From an uncultured Clostridia bacterium (lineage in GTDB: Bacteria > Bacillota > Clostridia > TANB77 > CAG-508): DNA of 26,836 nt. The position numbers were made by a program, and so were the translations under genes. The DNA lies in assembly GCA_947631315.1 (NCBI GenBank), contig CANRLA010000008.1:1-26836 (forward strand). The letters are read 5' to 3'. Below are positions 7,978-17,149 of this stretch, in pieces (the stretch's first letter is position 1; the number at the start of each line of letters is the position of its first letter). The notes under the pieces were generated by a model. That model was not told where the DNA came from, did no database searches, and worked only from the letters and a program-made list of their open reading frames with translations.

Positions 7978-10053
7978 TTACGTCATTCTTGACATTGAAT
8001 CAAATGATGACATCATACTTGTCATTCCTATTAATACTAATGGAACAATTAGATATCCAACAAATACTAAAACCATTGGACTAAATCCTATTGCTTTTCC
8101 TATCATTCCCTTTCTCTTTATTAATCTATCATTTGACTCTTTTCTCTTATCCCTATAATATTCTCTATCTGCGTCTAGTTCATCAAAAGCTTCTATAATT
8201 GGAACCTTTTCTACTGCTGTTTGAAGACTTTCAATAATTCTTATAAAAGGTTGATATGTAACATCATCTTTCATTTCTTCTAATGCTTCCCAAGCTCCTG
8301 CTTCATAGTTATTTAAACATTTATTTATTGGGTCCCTAAATATATCTGAATATCTTGCAAGCCATTCAAGTATCATTTCAACGTCAACTCTTTCAAGTCT
8401 CATAAGCATCATTATAATTGTTTGATACTGCATAACTTCATCTTCCATCTCCATCTGTCTCATTCTAACTTGGAATTTTAAAAGTAAAATTGGTGATGCA
8501 TATCCAATCAGTGCAAACATAATTGCCATTAATACTTCAAACCAATGTAAATATTCTGCATTTATTATTTTTAATTTATCCAGTATTTTTGGTGCATTTG
8601 ACTCTATTTCATCATCTGTTTCATCTCTATATTCTTTTGATCTTCTCATTACGTCTTCTACATCTTCAAGTGTTGCTTTCCTATTACCTTTCATTTTGTC
8701 TAGGATTGCATTATGTTTCAAAGTTGTTTCCATTGCTTTATTTTCTTGATTTTCTGACAATGTTCCAACCAAATCATAATCTGATGTCGGTTGAGTATAT
8801 ATATAATTTACTTGTACTTTATGTAATACAATAAAGAATATCATTGCTATAATAAATGCTGCAATAGCTAAAGATATCCTGTTAACATATAGCCATTCTG
8901 TTTTTAACTTAGACGCTGAATCTTTTAAAAGTTTTTGTAATTTTCTGTATTCTTTAGTATTTTGTTTTGGTATAAATGGATCAATAATTCTTTTTGCTAT
9001 AGGATTGGCATATACTTTAGCTTGCCATGGATTCTGCTCATCTTGTACTTTTTTTACTGAACCATTATCTTTTAGCTTCCTTATTAATATATAGCAAACA
9101 AATGTTGCCATCATTATCAATACTTGTACTATTAATCCTTGTTTACCTAAGTAAAAATCTTGTGTAAACGAGAAGTTAGATATCGCCCAATTTTTTAATG
9201 GTTCAAGTAAAAGCATTGGTAATATAGATATAATTGATAAACTTTGAAATGTATAATTTAGTTTATCTCTTTTTAAAATTTCTATTTGCATTTCTTGAGT
9301 AATATTTTCAAGATTTTTTAAATATAAAGATGTTCCATCTACTTTTCTATCACCAAATTCTTGAGTTAAATATGATATTCCTGCGAATTCTTTTATATAA
9401 TTATTAGGTGCTATATCATAATATTTTTCAAGTTCTGTTTCAGGATCTTGTGAATTAAGTATTTCATATATTTTTTCAGCTTGTCTTGACATTTCAACAC
9501 TTTCTGTGTCTTGCGCTGTTGAATAAATTGCTTCTCCAACCATATTTGTTTCATGATATGAATGTCTCATTGCTGCAAAGAAATCCATTTGTTGTGTAAG
9601 TAAGTTATTGTCTAATTTATCTACCATTCCATCTGTAAATGAATCTATTATAAATAATTCAAAGATTAATATAATTGACATTAATAGTATATTTTGATTT
9701 GTAATCATAATTACTACTAAAGTTAATGGTATTATTATACATAATGATTTAAAAATAATTCTTGCGCTATCTTGTCTAGTAACAAATTCATCATCTAAGT
9801 TGTTGATTTCAATTCTACGCCTTATTTTTAATAGATATCTTTTTAAAAAAGGTGTCTTTAAAACTTTAACATAAAATTTTTGATAAAAAACTTCCATTGA
9901 GAATCCTTTTTTCTCTGCACCTTTTCTAAGTTGCTCGATTCTCATTACGTCTTTATTTTGCATTTTTTTTCGTAACATTACATAAGCAATTATTATTCCG
10001 CAAAATAATGCTGCTACTATAATAAGTAATATTAGCATGATATTTGAAGACAT
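7978..10053 (-). CDS. Tad-like inner-membrane platform protein with two T2SSF-type halves (TadB/TadC-like)
   Basis: A 691-aa protein with an N-terminal membrane segment and about six further ones in pairs (around residues 105-140, 270-330, 395-420, 510-530 and 660-685). The C-terminal half carries a recognisable T2SSF/TadC-type cytoplasmic helical domain (MLMRLERVDVEMILEWLARY to the final GFSPMVLVFVGYL membrane segment). The N-terminal half has a similar plan (MDFFAAMRHSYHETNMVGEA). TadB and TadC are normally two separate proteins of about 300 residues, so this looks like one protein doing both jobs: anchoring the assembly ATPase and moving pilin subunits. Domain calls are from pattern only. 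Confidence 0.75.
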   Translation of the reverse strand: MSSNIMLILLIIVAALFCGIIIAYVMLRKKMQNKDVMRIEQLRKGAEKKGFSMEVFYQKFYVKVLKTPFLKRYLLKIRRRIEINNLDDEFVTRQDSARIIFKSLCIIIPLTLVVIMITNQNILLMSIILIFELFIIDSFTDGMVDKLDNNLLTQQMDFFAAMRHSYHETNMVGEAIYSTAQDTESVEMSRQAEKIYEILNSQDPETELEKYYDIAPNNYIKEFAGISYLTQEFGDRKVDGTSLYLKNLENITQEMQIEILKRDKLNYTFQSLSIISILPMLLLEPLKNWAISNFSFTQDFYLGKQGLIVQVLIMMATFVCYILIRKLKDNGSVKKVQDEQNPWQAKVYANPIAKRIIDPFIPKQNTKEYRKLQKLLKDSASKLKTEWLYVNRISLAIAAFIIAMIFFIVLHKVQVNYIYTQPTSDYDLVGTLSENQENKAMETTLKHNAILDKMKGNRKATLEDVEDVMRRSKEYRDETDDEIESNAPKILDKLKIINAEYLHWFEVLMAIMFALIGYASPILLLKFQVRMRQMEMEDEVMQYQTIIMMLMRLERVDVEMILEWLARYSDIFRDPINKCLNNYEAGAWEALEEMKDDVTYQPFIRIIESLQTAVEKVPIIEAFDELDADREYYRDKRKESNDRLIKRKGMIGKAIGFSPMVLVFVGYLIVPLVLIGMTSMMSSFDSMSRMT

Positions 10054-10107
10054 AAGTTTAAAGATCCACCTCCTTTTTCTATCTTTCGTTTATGTTTCTT
10101 GTAATTT

Positions 10108-12015
10108 TTAATGAATAACTTCACCTATTTCAGTAAATTTAACTCCCCAAAGTCTATTTACAAATTCTCTAAATCCTGCTGCATCTGTATCGTCCATATT
10201 TATTATCATTTCTGATAAGTTTTTATCAGATATTTTATTTGTAATTACATATGCTCCATCTTGGTATTCTAGAATGTTTACATATTTAAATAATTCCTTA
10301 TTAGTTTCTTTTGTATAGTATTTCGTTGTATTATCAACAAATTTGTCAAATTTTCCTTCTAATGTTTTTTCCTTTTGATGATCAAAAGTATAATCATTCT
10401 TATCTTCTACTGGAACACACTCAGTTATTCTCTCTATATATCTGTTTCCTTTGAAGTCTTTAACTAAGTGAATATCAAAGTTAAGAACTTGTACAACCTG
10501 TTCTGCTGCAACTGTTTCATTAGTGAAGTCTCCATTTCTAAGCATTGAGTTTCTTAAGGCAGTTACTAAGTTTGGAAATGTTTTAGCATGGTGCGTAAAT
10601 AATGTAAATTTTGATGCAACCTGTGCTGCCTGAATCATCCATGATGCAACGGGGTCAGTAGCAACCTCACCAATGATATTAACAGAACCATCAGTTTTTT
10701 TCTGAACATCAAGACCTTGTTGTCCTGAAATTGTATCTGTCTCTCTAAATGTTAAAATATTTCTTGTTGGGTAAATCTTTCTTAAGTGAAGCTCGAACGC
10801 AGTTTCCTGAACACGGATGTTCATTGTTTCATATATATTTTCTATCATACCCATAAGCATTGTTGTTTTACCACAACCCTGCTCACCTGTAAGTGATATA
10901 ATTCTTGCTCCTCTTACTAAATATTTTAATAAATCTATAGTATCTTCTTTTCCTGGTATTCTAATTAATTGTTCTAGTGTTGCTCTCTTAACATCGAATT
11001 TTCTTACAAAGAATGCCCATGTTTCTGAGAAGCTTGGTCTAACAACAACGACACGAGAACCATCTTTCATTTCATTAATCTTATATCCATTTGTATCTGA
11101 AAGCTGTCCTGGGTTATTGTATTTGTATATATTTTGACATACTCTCTTAAGTTCTGCTTCTGTTCCAAATGATAAAAACTCTAAACGTATTGATTTACCT
11201 TGGAAGAATATCCATATACTATCACAAGCACGAGGAACTTTATGATCCATAACTTGATTTAAATAACTACTATCTGTTTGTGCAACTTGACTTAAGAAGC
11301 TCTCTGGAAGTCCTGATACACCACCTGATACACCATCTATGTTCATATCCCTTACTTCATCTATTGAACTATATCCTTTATATCTTTGATATATTCTTTG
11401 TACTACTACCATTAATTTATCTTCAAAAGTTAAAGTAAAGTTTTCTTTTTCATATATATCATTCATTTCTTCAGATGTAATAACATATGATGGTTTTGCA
11501 TCTCCTGATGTATATTTTAATTCAGCTAAATTATATTTTTTTATAAGTTGAGTTAATGCTTCATAACCAAAATCTTTTTTATACATATATATAATTATAT
11601 CAAATTTATCTTGAGGTGTTAAAAGTGAAGGTATATCGAAAGGAATTGCTTTTGATACATTTGATTCATCAACACCATATTCTTTAACTAATAAATCAAA
11701 TATAAGTTCTTTAATATACTTTTTATCATTAACATCTCCATATGTACAACCTTTTAATGCTTTTTTTAACTCATATTTTTTGCTTTTTCTTCTTTTTATT
11801 TCTTCTTCTGAAAGGCCTAAGTCATAAAGGTTTACTTTAGTTATTTCATCAAGTCTCTTTTTTACGAATTTCATCATCATATCTAAAGTATATGTTTTAT
11901 CATCTACTACGACTTCTTTTTCTTCTTCAGTTGCTTGTTTTTTCTTTAAATTGTTTCTTAAGATAACAATTGTTAAAAATAAAATTAAAACAATAAGTAT
12001 AACGTTAAAGAACAT
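10108..12015 (-). CDS. CpaF/TadA-like secretion ATPase
   Basis: A 635-aa protein, longer than the usual CpaF. It has an N-terminal membrane segment (about 3-20), unusual for this cytoplasmic ATPase, then a helical region, and a GspE/CpaF-type ATPase domain. Walker A is GEQGCGKTT at residues 377-385 (Lys383). The Walker B region is VNIIGEVATD (about 445-454), where the usual GExRD arginine is replaced, and the His box is FTHHAKT (about 473-479). It probably powers pilin assembly or secretion together with the T2SSF protein encoded just downstream. It follows an AAGGAG ribosome binding site. Confidence 0.85.
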   Translation of the reverse strand: MFFNVILIVLILFLTIVILRNNLKKKQATEEEKEVVVDDKTYTLDMMMKFVKKRLDEITKVNLYDLGLSEEEIKRRKSKKYELKKALKGCTYGDVNDKKYIKELIFDLLVKEYGVDESNVSKAIPFDIPSLLTPQDKFDIIIYMYKKDFGYEALTQLIKKYNLAELKYTSGDAKPSYVITSEEMNDIYEKENFTLTFEDKLMVVVQRIYQRYKGYSSIDEVRDMNIDGVSGGVSGLPESFLSQVAQTDSSYLNQVMDHKVPRACDSIWIFFQGKSIRLEFLSFGTEAELKRVCQNIYKYNNPGQLSDTNGYKINEMKDGSRVVVVRPSFSETWAFFVRKFDVKRATLEQLIRIPGKEDTIDLLKYLVRGARIISLTGEQGCGKTTMLMGMIENIYETMNIRVQETAFELHLRKIYPTRNILTFRETDTISGQQGLDVQKKTDGSVNIIGEVATDPVASWMIQAAQVASKFTLFTHHAKTFPNLVTALRNSMLRNGDFTNETVAAEQVVQVLNFDIHLVKDFKGNRYIERITECVPVEDKNDYTFDHQKEKTLEGKFDKFVDNTTKYYTKETNKELFKYVNILEYQDGAYVITNKISDKNLSEMIINMDDTDAAGFREFVNRLWGVKFTEIGEVIH

Positions 12016-12035
12016 TTTTTAAGATACTCCTTTCA

Positions 12036-12884
12036 TTAGTTATTTAATCCAAATTCTTGTTCTTGTCTTAAATAATCTATTTTTTCTATTGTTTCTCTTA
12101 CTTGTGTACAAAAATATTCATCTTTTCCTTGTCCTACTCTATATGCTTTTATTGCTAAAAAATAATCTAGTATTTTTCCTTCTGAGCAATGGTCTGCAAA
12201 TAAAATATTATATGGTACAACTACTGGAATATTTTTTTCTTTTAGATATCTTCCCATATTTTTAGCTGTATATTTTGAATTCATGTTATACTTTCCAATA
12301 GATAATATAACATTTTTTCTTCTATAAAATTCATCTTGTAATTTAAGATTTTCAAAATTTTTCAATGAATACTGATTTTGATTTAGTCCAACAACTACTA
12401 ATGTTGATAAATCAGTTATTTTTCTTTGATTTTCTATAGGTATTTTGCTCGACATATCAATCAGTACAATATCATAATCTAAATTTGCAACATCTGCAAT
12501 TTGCGAAAAATACGTTGATATATTCATATATTCTTTATAATCATTTGTTTTTGGTGATTCTAAAACATCAAGTCTATCTTTTAATATTGGTTTTGTATAA
12601 CTTCCTATTGTATCTTTATCTGCTCTATTACTTGCAAATATTCTGATTAATCCTTCCAATCCATTTGCTATATTTGCATTTAAAGATTTAGTAAATAAAT
12701 TTTTTAAATTTTCTTTTTTATTAGGATCATAAAAACATTGTTCTAGTGTTTTATCATTAAAATCTGTAGAAATTACTAAAATTTTATAATTATGTTCAAT
12801 TGCCATTAAAGTTGCTATTGCTGCTACTGAAAGCGATTGGCCGCTTTCTTTTTGGTCTTTGTTTAAAAACGTTATAATAGACAT
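12036..12884 (-). CDS. TadZ/MinD-like protein with degenerate P-loop
   Basis: 282 aa with the layout of a ParA/MinD ATPase: an initial beta strand (MSIITFLNKD), a loop where the deviant Walker A would be (QKESGQS, residues 11-17), a switch-like VISTDFND, and a Walker B-like strand YDIVLIDMSS (about 137-146, Asp143). The loop lacks the usual Gly-Lys-Ser/Thr, so nucleotide hydrolysis is doubtful. TadZ/CpaE proteins, which localise Tad machines, often have such degenerate sites, and the position next to the ATPase gene fits. Confidence 0.72.
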   Translation of the reverse strand: MSIITFLNKDQKESGQSLSVAAIATLMAIEHNYKILVISTDFNDKTLEQCFYDPNKKENLKNLFTKSLNANIANGLEGLIRIFASNRADKDTIGSYTKPILKDRLDVLESPKTNDYKEYMNISTYFSQIADVANLDYDIVLIDMSSKIPIENQRKITDLSTLVVVGLNQNQYSLKNFENLKLQDEFYRRKNVILSIGKYNMNSKYTAKNMGRYLKEKNIPVVVPYNILFADHCSEGKILDYFLAIKAYRVGQGKDEYFCTQVRETIEKIDYLRQEQEFGLNN

Positions 12885-12898
12885 CTTTCTTATCCTTT

Positions 12899-13588
12899 CT
12901 ACATACTTTTAATTGTTTTTCTAATTTCAGATTGTTCTATATTCCCTTCAACCATTATAGATATTATATATTCTAAACTATCCCTATATGTCTTAGAGTA
13001 TTTCTTTAAAACTACCTCTTTAGAAATTTGATTTTCCAAAATTGCTTTTCTATCATCTATAGTATCAGCAAAAACTATTCTTTCTTTTTTCCAAGAAATA
13101 TTTGTATCTTTTACTAAATAATTTAAATACTCATCTTCTTTATTATTGATATTTGTTGAATATATTACCTTATACAATTCCATAGGTTTCTGTATAAATT
13201 TAAAAATTTCTAAGCCTCTTTGAAGTTCATACTCATCAAATGATGTAACAAAGAAATTTTTTGGGAATCCCTGCATCATAAATGAATTTAATGTTTGAAT
13301 ATTATCAGTATCTATAAGTGCATAATCATAATCAAGTCCTCGTCCTAGATACTGCATAATACCATTATAATTCACAAATCCTAATGCTACATCTATACCT
13401 AAATAATCGCTTACATAGCTATTTCCTACTGCATTACTAATTTTAGAAACAATATACCTAAATCTCTGTAAAAAAGTAGCATCAACTATTAAGACTTTCT
13501 TATTCAAATTGATTAGAACCTTTGCAATATTAATAAGTAAATCCTTTTTATCAAAAGCACCAATAAATCCTATTGATTCCAAATTCAT
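12899..13588 (-). CDS. Second MinD/TadZ-like protein, P-loop lost
   Basis: 229 aa, beginning MNLESIGFIGAFDKKDLLIN; the loop GAFDKKD occupies the place of a Walker A motif but has no GKT/S. It is followed by VLIVDATFLQRF (switch I-like) and YDYALIDTD (Walker B-like). This is the fold pattern of a ParA/MinD family member that has probably lost ATPase activity. It is adjacent to another degenerate member (14 nt apart), so the two may form a heterodimer used for polar localisation or scaffolding. Family assignment is tentative. Confidence 0.6.
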   Translation of the reverse strand: MNLESIGFIGAFDKKDLLINIAKVLINLNKKVLIVDATFLQRFRYIVSKISNAVGNSYVSDYLGIDVALGFVNYNGIMQYLGRGLDYDYALIDTDNIQTLNSFMMQGFPKNFFVTSFDEYELQRGLEIFKFIQKPMELYKVIYSTNINNKEDEYLNYLVKDTNISWKKERIVFADTIDDRKAILENQISKEVVLKKYSKTYRDSLEYIISIMVEGNIEQSEIRKTIKSM

Positions 13589-13617
13589 TCTATCCTTTCT
13601 AGTATTGTTAGTATACC

Positions 13618-14571
13618 TTATTCTCCGTACATTTGCTCTAAATAAGTTTGTCTTTCTGATTGTTGAGTAGCTGTTTCTGTTCCTGTTCCTGTCTCAACTC
13701 CTAATTGTTTTGTTGATTGATCAATTCCACTAAGGATACCTTCTATTCCAGCTCTATACTGGCTGTAAGAACTATTATATCTAGTAATCAAATTATTTCT
13801 TGCAGTATTCACTATATTAGGGTCAGAATTTATTAAATTAATTGTGGCTGTTGAAGGTACATATGTTGGTGTAGCTTTTGCTTGTAGTCCTGGGTCAGTA
13901 TATTTTGTAGCAGTTAGCTTACTTCCTTCTATCTGATAAGCATCTACAATTGCTGCACTCATTGTTAATATTTCGTCTTCAGTTACATTTAAGATAATTG
14001 ATGTTGGAGAGAATGTTCCTCCTAAATCAGATAATTGTACTTTTTTCTTTGATATAACAACAAAGTCCTCGCCATTTGGCAATCTTAATCTTATGTCAAT
14101 TGTATTTCCACTTTCTAATGTTGGAGGTAATACTATCATATTATATTCTTGTTCTCTTAAATCATCTGTAACTACTTCATCTTCAACTGAAATCATATCT
14201 TGTGTTATTATACTTTTAGCTGGTATATCAATCTTTGCAATTACCTTAACTGCTAATAAATTTCCTGCTTCATCTGTAATTGTTGATAATTCGCTAAATT
14301 GAGCCATTGTTAAGGCTCCTTCAGTTGCAACTTCACTATTTGCTAATTCTGAAGATACTAAATCCATCGTTACTTCTTCACCTGATTTTATATCAGAATT
14401 TATTATTAAAACTTGCTTTTGTGCTGCGATTCTTTCTCTTTCTTGTCCTTTCATTTTAAAAATTAACATACCTAAAACAACTATAATTATTATTCCAATA
14501 AGGCTCGCTATTAATAAGCCCTTTATAAAAGATGATCTTGCTTTTTTCTCTAAAGGATTCAATGTTGCCAT
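13618..14571 (-). CDS. CpaB/RcpC-like SAF-domain pilus assembly protein
   Basis: 317 aa. One membrane segment (about 17-40), a short basic linker, then a SAF-like region (about 53-130) with the duplicated pattern VLIINSDIKSGEEVTMDLVS and KIDIPAKSIITQDMI, as in CpaB/RcpC proteins. The C-terminus is Ser/Thr/Gln-rich and ends EQMYGE. CpaB-type proteins sit on the outer side of the membrane in Tad systems and interact with the pilus channel. It is the first gene of the operon, after AGGAGG and a candidate promoter at 14614-14640. Confidence 0.78.
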   Translation of the reverse strand: MATLNPLEKKARSSFIKGLLIASLIGIIIIVVLGMLIFKMKGQERERIAAQKQVLIINSDIKSGEEVTMDLVSSELANSEVATEGALTMAQFSELSTITDEAGNLLAVKVIAKIDIPAKSIITQDMISVEDEVVTDDLREQEYNMIVLPPTLESGNTIDIRLRLPNGEDFVVISKKKVQLSDLGGTFSPTSIILNVTEDEILTMSAAIVDAYQIEGSKLTATKYTDPGLQAKATPTYVPSTATINLINSDPNIVNTARNNLITRYNSSYSQYRAGIEGILSGIDQSTKQLGVETGTGTETATQQSERQTYLEQMYGE

Positions 14572-14613
14572 GTCCTAGTCCTCCTAATTACATAATTTAT
14601 TAATCTATTTTAT

Positions 14614-14640
14614 TTTATATCATTTTTTTTTCATTATCAA
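14614..14640 (-). promoter_or_regulatory. Candidate promoter of the Tad-like operon
   Basis: On the minus strand TTGATA (14640-14635) and TATAAA (14619-14614) with a 15-bp spacer, slightly short. It lies about 45 nt upstream of the first operon gene. The region is extremely AT-rich, so chance matches are likely. Confidence 0.4.
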
Positions 14641-14775
14641 TATTAACAATTGATTGTTTTTATAATTTAACATTTTCGTAACATTGTTGTAATATTACTT
14701 TTTTTATTAACATCATTTTTTAATAATTTTATGTCAAATATTGCAAAAACTCTTTATTTTTTGCTTATTATGTGT

Positions 14776-14781
14776 TATAAT
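14776..14781 (+). promoter_or_regulatory. -10 element of the SPFH gene promoter
   Basis: TATAAT at 14776-14781, 34 nt before the start codon. A perfect AGGAGG ribosome binding site follows at 14801-14806. The -35 region is only T-rich. Confidence 0.45.
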
Positions 14782-14814
14782 GATTATAGTTATGTATTTT
14801 AGGAGGTTAATTTT

Positions 14815-15762
14815 ATGTGGTTTTTTATTATAATTGCCATTTTATTAATAATATATTTAATGTTTAGTATAAAAATTGTTAGGCAATCAGAAGTGTATAT
14901 CATTGAAAGGTTAGGTAAATTTCATAAAGTAGCTGATGCTGGTCTTACTATAATAATTCCTTTTATAGACCATGTTCGTAGTATTGTTAGTTTAAAACAA
15001 CAAACTTTAGACATTGCACCTCAAGAGGTTATTACAAAGGATAATGTTACTATCACAATAAATACAGTTGTATTTTATAAAATAATTGATCCAACAAGAG
15101 CTGTTTATGAAATCCAAAGCTTGAAAAAAGGTATTGAATATTTATCTGTTACTACAATGAGAGACTTAGTAGGTAAAATGGATTTAGATTCAACTTTTAG
15201 TTCAAGAGATATTATAAATGATAAATTAAGAGCTATCCTAGATGAAGCTGCTAATAAATGGGGTTGTACAATTGATAGAGTTGAAATTCAAGATATTACT
15301 CCTCCACCAGATATTAGAGATGCAATGGAAAAGCAAATGAATGCAGAAAGAAATAAAAGAGCTGCTATCCTTCAAGCTGAAGGTGAAAGACAAGCTGCAG
15401 TTCTTAAAGCTCAAGGTGAAAAAGAAGCTGCTATTCTCCAAGCTGATGCTGATAGAGAATCTAGAATTAGAAGAGCTTCCGGTGATGCAGAAGCTATTAG
15501 AAAAGTAGCTGAAGCTAAAGCTGATGAGGTAAAAATGGTTTACAATGCTATGATGAAAGCAAATCCAAATGAAACTATAGTACAATTAAAATCATTAGAA
15601 ACTTTAAAAGATGTTGCAAATGGTGATGCTAATAAAGTATTTATCCCGTTTGAAGCTACAAGTGCACTTTCAAGTATAGGTGCCGTAGCAGAAAGCTTTA
15701 AAGATAATGAGAAATCAAAAAAGTCTAACAAAAAAGATAATGACAAAGAAAGTAATGAATAA
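14815..15762 (+). CDS. SPFH/band 7 (stomatin/paraslipin-like) membrane protein
   Basis: 315 aa. An N-terminal membrane anchor (about 2-20) is followed by a SPFH/PHB domain (about 23-185, with SEVYIIERLGKFHKVADAGL and PPPDIRDAMEKQMNAERNKR). Next come Ala/Glu/Gln-rich coiled-coil repeats (about 185-240, ILQAEGER, VLKAQGEK, ILQADADR) and a basic charged tail. Such proteins oligomerise and organise membrane microdomains, often controlling membrane proteases; bacterial members are named QmcA or stomatin-like. There is no NfeD partner next to it. It is a single gene, divergent from the Tad-like operon, and ends in a shared terminator. Confidence 0.93.
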   Translation: MWFFIIIAILLIIYLMFSIKIVRQSEVYIIERLGKFHKVADAGLTIIIPFIDHVRSIVSLKQQTLDIAPQEVITKDNVTITINTVVFYKIIDPTRAVYEIQSLKKGIEYLSVTTMRDLVGKMDLDSTFSSRDIINDKLRAILDEAANKWGCTIDRVEIQDITPPPDIRDAMEKQMNAERNKRAAILQAEGERQAAVLKAQGEKEAAILQADADRESRIRRASGDAEAIRKVAEAKADEVKMVYNAMMKANPNETIVQLKSLETLKDVANGDANKVFIPFEATSALSSIGAVAESFKDNEKSKKSNKKDNDKESNE

Positions 15763-15786
15763 GAAGTAGCCTAGTGGCTACTTCTT
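15761..15786. terminator. Hairpin terminator between SPFH gene and rarA
   Basis: Perfect 11-bp stem AAGAAGTAGCC (15761-15771) / GGCTACTTCTT (15776-15786) with a TAGT loop, then a short T run. It begins inside the TAA stop region of the SPFH gene and includes the rarA stop codon, so the convergent genes are packed onto one hairpin. Confidence 0.78.
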
Positions 15787-17040
15787 TTGTAAATTACTTA
15801 TATCAACATTTTCATCAGGTATATAATATTTTGTTCCTAGCATTTTGTCAGGTAAGTATTGTTGTTCTACCCAATGATTTGGAAAGTCATGAGGATATTT
15901 ATATCCTACAGAATAACCTTCTGCAAGCATTCCTTCTGCTGGTGCATTTCTTATGTGCATTGGTATTGAACCTGTATCTTTATTTTCTACATCATCTAGT
16001 GCTTTATTTATAGCATTATATGTGGCATTTGATTTTACAGAGTTTGCGTTATATACTGCCGCTTCTGCTAAAATAATTCTTGCCTCAGGCATTCCAACCA
16101 TATTTACTGCTTGCATTGCAGAATTTGCTACAACTAGTGCATTAGGATTTCCTAAACCAACATCCTCTGCTGCTGATATTACTATTCTTCTTGCTAAAAA
16201 CATTGGGTCTTCTCCTGCATTTAATGCTCTTGCTAAATAAAATACTGTTGCATCAGGGTCAGACCCTCTCATTGATTTAATAAATGCACTAATATTATCG
16301 TAATGTGAATCTCCATTTTTATCAAAAATTGCTTTTCTTGTTTGTACACATTCTTTTGCAACTTCATTTGTAATGTTAATGAACCCCTCTTTATCAGGAG
16401 GAGTTGTAAGTACAGCTACTTCTAAATTATTTAGTGCTGTTCTAACATCTCCATTTGATGTTATAGCAAATTTTTTTAATATTTCATCAGTTATTCTAAC
16501 ATTAAAACTTTTAAGACCTTCTTCCCTTTCTAATGACTTTTTTAATAAAGTGTAAATATTATCTTCAGTAAGTGGATTTAGTCTAAATACCATACTTCTT
16601 GAAATAAGAGCTTTGTTTACTTCAAAATATGGATTTTCTGTAGTAGCTCCAATTAGTATTACTGTTCCATTTTCTACATAAGGAAGAAGAGCATCTTGTT
16701 GTAATTTGTTAAATCTATGAATCTCATCTATAAATAAAATACATTTACCACTTGGATTAAGTAAAGTATTTTCTGCACTTAATATTGCATCTTTTATATC
16801 TCCCACCCCTGATGTAACTGCATTTAGTTTTATAAATTTATATTTAGTTGTGTTGCTTATAACTTTTGCTAGAGAAGTTTTTCCACATCCAGGAGGTCCC
16901 CACAAGATTATACTAGATAATCTATCTGCTTTTATTGTTCTGTATAATATTTTATTTTCTCCTAGAATATGTTCTTGTCCAACATAGTCTTCTAAAGTTT
17001 TTGGCATCATTCTGTATGCCAAAGGTGTATTTAAATCCAT
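15778..17040 (-). CDS. rarA: Replication-associated recombination protein A (RarA/MgsA AAA ATPase)
   Basis: 420 aa, the usual family length. Walker A GPPGCGKTS at 48-56, Walker B ILFIDEIHRF at 101-110, sensor 1 GATTENPYFEVN at about 131-142, arginine-finger region SRSMVFRLNPL, and the C-terminal tetramerisation domain with GSDPDATVFYLARALNAGEDP. RarA is a clamp-loader-like ATPase acting at stalled replication forks. It lies downstream of ruvA on the same strand (gap about 110 bp), in a place where ruvB is more often found. Confidence 0.96.
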   Translation of the reverse strand: MDLNTPLAYRMMPKTLEDYVGQEHILGENKILYRTIKADRLSSIILWGPPGCGKTSLAKVISNTTKYKFIKLNAVTSGVGDIKDAILSAENTLLNPSGKCILFIDEIHRFNKLQQDALLPYVENGTVILIGATTENPYFEVNKALISRSMVFRLNPLTEDNIYTLLKKSLEREEGLKSFNVRITDEILKKFAITSNGDVRTALNNLEVAVLTTPPDKEGFINITNEVAKECVQTRKAIFDKNGDSHYDNISAFIKSMRGSDPDATVFYLARALNAGEDPMFLARRIVISAAEDVGLGNPNALVVANSAMQAVNMVGMPEARIILAEAAVYNANSVKSNATYNAINKALDDVENKDTGSIPMHIRNAPAEGMLAEGYSVGYKYPHDFPNHWVEQQYLPDKMLGTKYYIPDENVDISNLQKK

Positions 17041-17149
17041 TTTTACTTTGCCTCTTTGAAATTTAATTTTTTAATTTTGTATTTTTTGTCCTTTGTTTTT
17101 TATCTTTTTATATTTTTATAACTTTCTATTTTATAATTGCTTTATTATA

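Noticed and set aside
10817..11137. Plus-strand 106-aa ORF
   Set aside because: It is antisense to the CpaF-like ATPase, has no ribosome binding site, and its composition mirrors the real gene.
15238..15746. Two minus-strand ORFs rich in Ser and Phe
   Set aside because: They are antisense to the Ala/Glu-rich coiled-coil part of the SPFH gene.
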